Shown here: in pieces, positions 33,101 through 39,516 of the stretch
How positions within the stretch are numbered: the first letter of the stretch is position 1
How the letters are laid out: the number at the start of each line of letters is the position of its first letter
Source of the DNA: Crocinitomicaceae bacterium
Lineage (GTDB): Bacteria; Bacteroidota; Bacteroidia; Flavobacteriales_D; Crocinitomicaceae
DNA length: 39,516 nt
Assembly (NCBI GenBank): GCA_030830785.1
Contig: JAURMI010000023.1
Span: 1 to 39,516, forward strand
Direction of reading: 5' to 3'
Translations under genes and position numbers: made by a program
Notes under the pieces: model-generated
The model's input: only the letters and a program-made list of their open reading frames with translations
What the model was told of the DNA's origin: nothing
Databases searched by the model: none

Positions 33101-33447
33101 AATACGAGCAAAAAGATCCTTTAGTAATCTATAAATTAGAATCATATGAACTTTTCAGAAATATGCTGAATCGTTTAAATGAAGAGGCACTAGATTTGTT
33201 AATGCGCATGGATGTGCCACAAGAACAACTCATTGAAAGCACCAACAAAGAAGACCATCATAATAACTATCAAAAAGCACAAACGAACAGTTCTCCTACA
33301 CCCAATCAACAAGCTATTGCCAATTCATTTGCTAATTCTTCTGCTCCAGAAAAACGTCAACCTGTTGTCGTAGAACAGAAAATAAACCGCAATGATCCTT
33401 GCCCATGCGGTAGCAAAAAGAAATATAAACAATGTCACGGACGCTAA
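30127..33447 (+). CDS. secA: Preprotein translocase ATPase SecA
   Basis: SecA is the motor that drives secreted proteins through SecYEG. Starting at ATG 30127 gives 1106 residues, the long form normal for Bacteroidota (E. coli has 901), the difference being inserts in the nucleotide-binding and scaffold regions. Seen are Walker A T-G-E-G-K-T (193-198), D-E-V-D (299-302), the second-domain 'TNMAGRGTDIKLG' motif, 'RIDRQLRGRSGRQGDPG'-type (here 'RRVDRQLRGRSGRQGDPGSS') and a zinc-binding tail 'NDPCPCGSKKKYKQCHG'. All catalytic motifs are intact. The stop codon is immediately followed by the ATG of the DUF2520 gene, so the three genes to 34718 are one transcription unit. SecA sits at the membrane. 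Confidence 0.98.
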   Translation: MIGDLLKSIFGDKTAKDRKEYWPFVEKVNDAWQQIQNLNDDQLRAKTPDFQAQIQQCIAPLEVELSELQLKASDLQTPFEEKEKLYDQIDQMVKTIDQRIEEELLLILPEAFAVVKETARRWAENGQLNVLASDFDRELAATRDGILIEGDRAIWQSEWTAAGNKIKWAMVHYDVQLMGGTVLHLGKISEMQTGEGKTLVATLPVYLNALASKGVHVVTVNDYLAKRDAEWMGPLYEFHGLRVDCIDKHQPNSKSRRDAYLADITFGTNNEFGFDYLRDNMAGHVDDIVQRKHHFAIVDEVDSVLIDDARTPLIIAGPTPKGDQHEFHELKPRIERVVEAQRAFVQQCLNEAKKLLVVINEPNADKNEQKRMLDEGGIALLRAHRGLPKHRALIKFLSEPGIKVHLQKTENFYMSEQGKNMKKIDKDLFFVIDEKNNSIELTDKGIDLVSGKDDRDFFVMPDIGSEIAKIQKENLDKDAYLERKDALVRDYAIKSERIHSVSQLLRAYTLFEKEVEYVIMDGKVKIVDESTGRIMEGRRYSDGLHQAIEAKENVTVEAATQTYASITLQNYFRMYHKLAGMTGTAETESREFWDIYKLDVVVVPTNKPITRKDQDDYVYKTAREKYNAIILEIEDLVSKGRPVLVGTTTVEISELLSRMLQMKKIGHQVLNAKYHQKEAEIVANAGLAGTVTIATNMAGRGTDIKLGEGVKEAGGLAIIGTERHDSRRVDRQLRGRSGRQGDPGSSRFFVSLEDDLMRKFGSERIAAIMDRMGLKEGEVITAGMVSKSIERAQKKVEENNFGMRKNLLEYDDVMNAQRKAIYRKRRNALYGDRLDMDIDNMFYDLCENTVSKNSRLTYQEFSIEILRLIGIETPVDENQYLELDAIELSNKVYASLREAYDRKGEKIARLAYPQVKHVFETMSGQYKNIVFPLSDGRRQMQLIVNLEEAYQTEGRAISKYFERNVLLSKIDDEWKEHLREMDDLRTAVRNAQYEQKDPLVIYKLESYELFRNMLNRLNEEALDLLMRMDVPQEQLIESTNKEDHHNNYQKAQTNSSPTPNQQAIANSFANSSAPEKRQPVVVEQKINRNDPCPCGSKKKYKQCHGR

Positions 33448-34203
33448 ATGCACACAGTACAAATTGGTATTATAGGTTCGGGTAAAGTTGCTCAAACGCT
33501 GCTTAGATTGGCCTATAATGCAAAAGTTCCAATCGCTGGCATCTATGCGCGCAACCAAGAAAAAGCTAAAGAATTAGGCATAAAGTTTAATTGCGCAGTC
33601 TATGAAAATATTCAAGACTTACAATCAGATTTGGTGCTGATTTGTATTTCAGATGATGCACTTCCACAAATAATTTCAAAGTTAAATCCAAATCAAATTG
33701 CCGCTTATACGGCAGGTAGCCCAAGTATAAAACTTTTTTCGCATCCGCAGCTAGGCGTTTGCTATCCATTCCAATCCATTTCTAAAGGTCGAGATTTATT
33801 AGCCTCAGATATACCTTTTATGATTGAAGGTAAAAATGAATTTGTATTAGAGCGTATAAGCTCCTTCTTACAAGCAATTGGCGCTCAATTTCAGCAATGC
33901 GGATCAGCTCAACGGGCAAATTATCACCTAGCCGGCGTTTTTGTAAATAACTTCGGAAATTTGATGCTACTTGAAGCAAGTAAAATTCTTCAAAATGCGC
34001 AATTAGACATGTCACCATTGTATCCGCTGCTCAATGAAACAATAGCCAAAGCCATTTTACTCGGTGCCGAGAATGCGCAAACAGGGCCTGCTTTGCGCCA
34101 TGACCAAAACACTTTAGATCGTCATAAGGAGCAACTTAATGCTGAACAATTCGTTGTTTACAATTGTCTGACTCAAAGAATTCAGGACATCTTTAAAAAA
34201 TAA
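33448..34203 (+). CDS. Rossmann-like / DUF2520 family protein
   Basis: This 251-residue protein has an N-terminal Rossmann-like NAD(P)-binding domain (about 1-110; 'IGIIGSGKVAQTLLRLAYNA' gives the G-x-G-x-x-A/G loop) and a C-terminal helical DUF2520 domain (about 125-250), in which 'CGSAQRANYHLAGVFVNNFGNLM' and 'TGPALRHDQNTLDRH' match the family. The final segment 'TGPALRHD' is the most conserved motif known to me in this group. Function is unknown; relatives resemble F420-dependent NADP reductase or pyrroline-carboxylate-reductase-like dehydrogenases. It begins directly at the end of secA without a gap. Its stop TAA overlaps the next start (TAATG), so it is translationally coupled to the kdsC-like gene. 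Confidence 0.88.
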   Translation: MHTVQIGIIGSGKVAQTLLRLAYNAKVPIAGIYARNQEKAKELGIKFNCAVYENIQDLQSDLVLICISDDALPQIISKLNPNQIAAYTAGSPSIKLFSHPQLGVCYPFQSISKGRDLLASDIPFMIEGKNEFVLERISSFLQAIGAQFQQCGSAQRANYHLAGVFVNNFGNLMLLEASKILQNAQLDMSPLYPLLNETIAKAILLGAENAQTGPALRHDQNTLDRHKEQLNAEQFVVYNCLTQRIQDIFKK

Positions 34204-34718
34204 TGAATTACAAACAACGACTTAATCAAATCACAACATTCATCTTTGATATTGATGGGGTTTTTACAGATGGTAAAGTTTACCTCGTGCAAGACGAAAT
34301 TGTCCGGGCTTTGAATTCCAAGGATGCCTATGCGGTTCAATACGCCGTTAAAATGGGATATCAAATTTTTTGTATTACAGGAGGTGCTTCTGCCGATGTT
34401 CAAAATAGGTTGATTGGACTCGGTGTCAATCAAGTCTATTTGTCTTCTAAAAACAAACTTGAAACCTATAATCATATTAAAACTAAGTACCAACTCAATG
34501 ATGAGCAAATCGCCTATATGGGTGATGATATCCCCGATATTCCTGTATTAAAGGTAGTGGGTCTATCTGCTTGCCCGCAAGATGCAGTAATTGATGTAAA
34601 ACAATTAGTGCATTATCATAGTCCATTTAATGGTGGAAAGACTTGTGTTAGAGACCTCATTGAGCAAACACTCCGTTGTCAAGAGAAATGGCTCAGCGAT
34701 CAAGCTTATGAGTGGTGA
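34203..34718 (+). CDS. KdsC-like HAD phosphatase (3-deoxy-D-manno-octulosonate 8-phosphate phosphatase family)
   Basis: This 171-residue member of the HAD-IIIA/KdsC family normally forms a tetramer that dephosphorylates KDO-8-phosphate for lipopolysaccharide synthesis. Motifs are D-I-D-G-V-F-T-D-G (nucleophile Asp16, acid Asp18; KdsC has DVDGVLTDG), a second-motif 'ITGG', a Lys in 'SSKNK' (83-85) and 'YMGDDIPDIPVL' (Asp108/109). Motif 2 in classical KdsC is T-G-R-x-S; here the Arg is missing (Gly instead), so substrate or efficiency may differ. Its start overlaps the DUF2520 stop by one base, suggesting linked expression. The last 26 bases overlap tail-to-tail with the kinase gene on the other strand. 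A pair of DUF2520 and KdsC genes is common in Bacteroidota. Confidence 0.88.
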   Translation: MNYKQRLNQITTFIFDIDGVFTDGKVYLVQDEIVRALNSKDAYAVQYAVKMGYQIFCITGGASADVQNRLIGLGVNQVYLSSKNKLETYNHIKTKYQLNDEQIAYMGDDIPDIPVLKVVGLSACPQDAVIDVKQLVHYHSPFNGGKTCVRDLIEQTLRCQEKWLSDQAYEW

Positions 34719-35681
34719 TGCCGTAGGTTCTTAGCTCTTGTGCCAATTTAAGTTGATTTTCTGCCCTAACTAAATTGTGTGCATCATATTTTATCTTATA
34801 ATATTTATCGTTCTGAAGATAATCTGTTAAAAATCTTACCGCTTGAACTAATATTACCCCACACGATGCAACTATCAATTTTTTAGCATCAACTTGAAAA
34901 GTTTCTAGCAAGGCTTCAAAAATGTCTTGCTTAAAAACAGAGTTACTCGTATTCGAATCTTCCCCCACGGAACAATATGAGCGTACCATATCCGCATAAT
35001 CATAAAACCGATTACCAAACTGAATGGTATCCCAATCAATGATTGCTCTAACCTGCTTTTTATTTGGGTGAAATAAAAAATTACTTAGTTTAGGGTCACC
35101 ATGGATTAAATACTTTTCTTCATTGTCGTTAAGCTGTTGCCAATTGGCTATTAAACCCCAATTGCGCTCGATAGCATCAATGACATTGGATGCCAAAGCC
35201 AAGCGTTCCATTTTGGCATTTTGGATAGCTATTTGATATGATTCAAGCCTTAAGGATACATCCAAGAATCCACTTATTGGTTCTTTCCATTGCTTAAACT
35301 CTAATTGGCTCAATGCACAGTGGAATTCTAAAAGCGCTTTGGAAGCCAAACGCGCGTTTTGCTCAGTTACTTCGTTTAAGGTTAATGAGGGCGTAATTGC
35401 ATTTGAAAGCCTATAGGCTTGACCATCGTAAAAAAGTAAGGGAAGTCCTTTTTTGGTGGGCAAGAATGTCAAAGGAACCAAAGTTGGCAATTGAATTGCA
35501 CGGGTCAAATTAACGATTTGGTCCTGTAATACCTGCGGTTCCTTAAAAACAGAAGAGTTTATTTTTTGTAAAATATAATTTAAAGTAGGTGTACGAACAA
35601 GCCAAGTTCTATTGATTAATCCATTGTCAATTGGTGAAATATGGGTCGAGGGTAAACCCCATTCTAAATTTACCATTGCTT

Positions 35682-35691
<10 letters not shown>
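34693..35691 (-). CDS. NahK-like N-acetylhexosamine 1-kinase (aminoglycoside-phosphotransferase fold)
   Basis: This 332-residue kinase of the APH/choline-kinase fold has the kinase motifs H-G-D-P-K-L-S-N (197-204, catalytic Asp199) and I-I-D-W-D-T-I (Mg-binding Asp219/Asp221). Similarity to bifidobacterial NahK, which phosphorylates GlcNAc/GalNAc at C1, runs through its length as I recall that sequence. Matches include the early 'YILQKINSSVF' (NahK: 'YILQQMNTSIF'), 'HGDPKLSN' ('HNDTKLNN'), 'RAIIDWDTI..G' ('RAIIDLDTI.PG'), 'RFLTDYLQNDKYY' ('RFLADYLEGDIYF') and 'HNLVR'. This is much closer than to drug-resistance phosphotransferases. It is third in an operon with a nucleotidyltransferase (10-bp overlap) and a GH109 enzyme, fitting an amino-sugar salvage role. 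It is cytoplasmic. Confidence 0.85.
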
Positions 35692-37962
<2,271 letters not shown>

Positions 37963-37980
37963 TCAAAAAACTACTATGAA

Positions 37981-39243
37981 TCAGATGCTAATTTGATATT
38001 GCAATACGTACATATTTTTCCTTTGAACTGAATACCCAGTTTGTAAATCATCAAATACAACTGGCCTATTTTGAATATCAAACGAGAGCTTAGCCTTGTG
38101 GCCATCGATGAGCCAATTAATGCCAATATTTGAGGTTGCCAAAAATACATCGTTATATTTTTGGAATTTACTACATTGGAAAGCTGCGTATGGTTGAAGC
38201 CGGCCATTCTCTTTGAGAATGTTTTTGGGCAGAATAAAACCTATTTGAGTATAATAAGTCATGCCTGTACCGATTAATGGAACGGCATTGCCTCCTCCAT
38301 TTAAATTCATCGGATAATTATTTCCCGTTGTTGGATTCATCACACCGATATTTCTAATATAATTCTTCCCATAATTACTGTATTGAACAGCTGCATATAG
38401 CGTAAGGGCAGTTTTTTTATTTTCATCCAATGGTCTGTCCAAAAAGAAATCTGCATTGACTAATTTTAAATCTGTAAACATGGTGTCTGTAGACAAATAC
38501 CACATGGCATCTTTTTGATATACTCCACCTAGTCCTAAGTTCATCACGTTTTTACTACCCAAATAAGTTCCCGTTTGATATGGCGTTTGATTGTTCTCTT
38601 GGTCTTTACATTGATACGACAAATAACCATGGTACATGAAATGAGCTGGCAAAAAGGAAAAATTAGCATTTTGAGAAATATCGGGCACGCCAGCAGAAGC
38701 TTTTTGAATTGCCATGGGCTTTGAAGCAATTAAACGGTAATCTAACTTACCTAATTTTCCCTTTGCATAAATGCTGAATTTTCGTACAAACTGATCACTA
38801 ATATCATTTGAAAATTGCTGATAAAGAGGTGCGTCAAGAGCAAGTAAAGTACCAATGCTAGGTGCCGCATAGCGCGCTAAACCATTCCATGCCGTCAAAC
38901 CAGAACCAAAACTAAGTTTGTTAGCCACAGCCACATATTCTGCCGTTGCATCATGCAAGAATATACCTTGTTTGCGTGCGCCATTAAATGATAGATTATT
39001 TAATCCAACTTGGCCGTAGACAAAAACTCGCGGCGCAACTGGTCCAAAAAATTGCATTCGTGTTCTGCGCAGTCCAATATCAAAAGTCTCGGGTACCTCT
39101 GAATCAAAAAGGGTTGAACCAGGGTTGTTATCTGTGTAGCGCAACCAAGTTTGGTTTAAAAAAGTGACTTTCATTTGGGCATTCAGCTTCCAAAAAATTG
39201 AAAAGCCAGCCAGCCAGAGTAAAACTTTTAATTTATTTTTCAT
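37981..39243 (-). CDS. Outer-membrane porin-like beta-barrel protein
   Basis: This 420-residue protein has a signal peptide ('MKNKLKVLLWLAGFSIFWKLNAQ', with possible cleavage before Gln) and a body made of alternating hydrophobic/aromatic strands. It ends in 'YVLQYQISI', a typical barrel C-terminus (here with Ile instead of Phe). Early segments 'FLNQTWLRYTDNNPGS', 'DIGLRRTRMQFFGPVAPRVFVYGQVG' and 'SFGSGLTAWNGLARYAAPS' match the phosphate-selective porin O/P-like family as found in Bacteroidota. It should be a trimer- or monomer-forming diffusion or selectivity channel in the outer membrane. It follows the SulP-type transporter gene by 2 bp, so it is in the same operon and probably feeds the same anion across the outer membrane. 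Its terminator lies just downstream. Confidence 0.8.
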   Translation of the reverse strand: MKNKLKVLLWLAGFSIFWKLNAQMKVTFLNQTWLRYTDNNPGSTLFDSEVPETFDIGLRRTRMQFFGPVAPRVFVYGQVGLNNLSFNGARKQGIFLHDATAEYVAVANKLSFGSGLTAWNGLARYAAPSIGTLLALDAPLYQQFSNDISDQFVRKFSIYAKGKLGKLDYRLIASKPMAIQKASAGVPDISQNANFSFLPAHFMYHGYLSYQCKDQENNQTPYQTGTYLGSKNVMNLGLGGVYQKDAMWYLSTDTMFTDLKLVNADFFLDRPLDENKKTALTLYAAVQYSNYGKNYIRNIGVMNPTTGNNYPMNLNGGGNAVPLIGTGMTYYTQIGFILPKNILKENGRLQPYAAFQCSKFQKYNDVFLATSNIGINWLIDGHKAKLSFDIQNRPVVFDDLQTGYSVQRKNMYVLQYQISI

Positions 39244-39245
39244 TC

Positions 39246-39516
39246 CTATTTCTTTATTCGTGCAGAGGCAGGGTGCATAGATTTATTTACTGGTCTAAAT
39301 TCATTCAAACCAATTAAATTCAGATGACCTCCTGCATTTTTAAAATCTAAATCCTGTAAATGTAGTGTCTCTATAGCTGTATGATCAATAAATCGGCAAT
39401 TTGTAAAATCAATATGAATTTCTTGAGCGTAATCCTTTTGCTCAATTTCATTGACCAACTTTAAGAAATTTGTAAATACCACTGGGCTATTCACTTTAAT
39501 CACATGATCTGTGGAA
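39246..39516 (-). CDS. C-terminal STAS domain of a SulP-type anion transporter (5' part outside window)
   Basis: The frame is open to the end of the window (codons for S-T-D-H before the first Val), so this is the end of a longer gene; the GTG at 39503 should not be taken as a start. The visible ~90 residues form a STAS domain: 'VIKVNSPVVFTNFLKLVNEI' as first strand and helix, 'IHIDFTNCRFIDHTAIETLHL' with the D-x-S/T-like core replaced by 'FIDHTA', then 'HLNLIGL'. STAS domains at the C-terminus are diagnostic of SulP transporters (sulfate, bicarbonate and others). The membrane part is not in the window, so the substrate is unknown. The porin gene begins 2 bp after the stop, showing an operon. 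Confidence 0.82.
   Translation of the reverse strand, partial: STDHVIKVNSPVVFTNFLKLVNEIEQKDYAQEIHIDFTNCRFIDHTAIETLHLQDLDFKNAGGHLNLIGLNEFRPVNKSMHPASARIKK

Overview
The window comes from a low-GC member of the Bacteroidota, most likely a Flavobacteriales-type marine or freshwater lineage. Several independent signs agree. Many genes have a TAnnTTTG -7 promoter element and almost none has a Shine-Dalgarno sequence. There is a type IX secretion (T9SS) C-terminal sorting domain, a TonB-dependent receptor with a carboxypeptidase-like N-terminal domain, a lipoprotein with the 'GCTDPTA..NY..DDGSC' motif, a SecA of about 1100 residues, and HemF, which implies oxygen-dependent heme synthesis. I cannot name the genus.

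Left part (1-5500) is accessory. A cut-off gene and a VanZ-like membrane protein are followed by a tyrosine recombinase gene (1118-2368, minus). Past the recombinase stop lies a stretch dense in palindromes and phased direct repeats. Its promoter carries a tandem GGACGGA repeat, and a 36-bp imperfect copy of that promoter module recurs 1.2 kb away, on the far side of a secreted MORN/YwqK-type repeat protein. A broken coiled-coil gene, an orphan lipoprotein, a C-terminal gene scrap and a DUF6150 repeat protein follow, all typical of island debris.

Middle-left (5534-10526) holds envelope genes: a GH25 lysozyme-like lipoprotein, an L,D-transpeptidase, a membrane-anchored protein that looks lysozyme/transglycosylase-like, a tandem pair of paralogous exported proteins and a small exported protein. 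Then come rmuC, a T9SS-secreted BNR/propeller-like protein, a flavin reductase-family protein, and a beta-helix lipoprotein plus TonB receptor pair. The receptor mRNA has a leader that is complementary to its own 3' UTR.

Middle-right (18549-25912) contains a CsgG/LpoB-like lipoprotein, a large HTH-like protein with iterated TGATACAT boxes over its promoter and start codon, a four-gene TerB/zinc-ribbon - SPFH/GYF - GYF - membrane-protein operon reminiscent of the ydjGHI/Psp-type membrane-stress modules, an acidic lipoprotein, a WYL-family regulator with a palindrome in its promoter, and a lipocalin-like lipoprotein.

Right part (25916-39516) is more housekeeping: the guaA-LysM/periplasmic-binding-fold-hemF operon (minus), divergent from secA - DUF2520 - kdsC-like HAD phosphatase (plus). 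Next is a minus-strand operon of GH109 glycosidase, nucleotidyltransferase and an aminoglycoside-phosphotransferase-fold kinase that closely resembles NahK N-acetylhexosamine 1-kinase. Together these three look like an amino-sugar salvage route ending in UDP-HexNAc. The window ends in a porin-like beta-barrel gene behind the STAS domain of a SulP-type anion transporter.

No rRNA, tRNA, CRISPR array or intact transposase was recognised.
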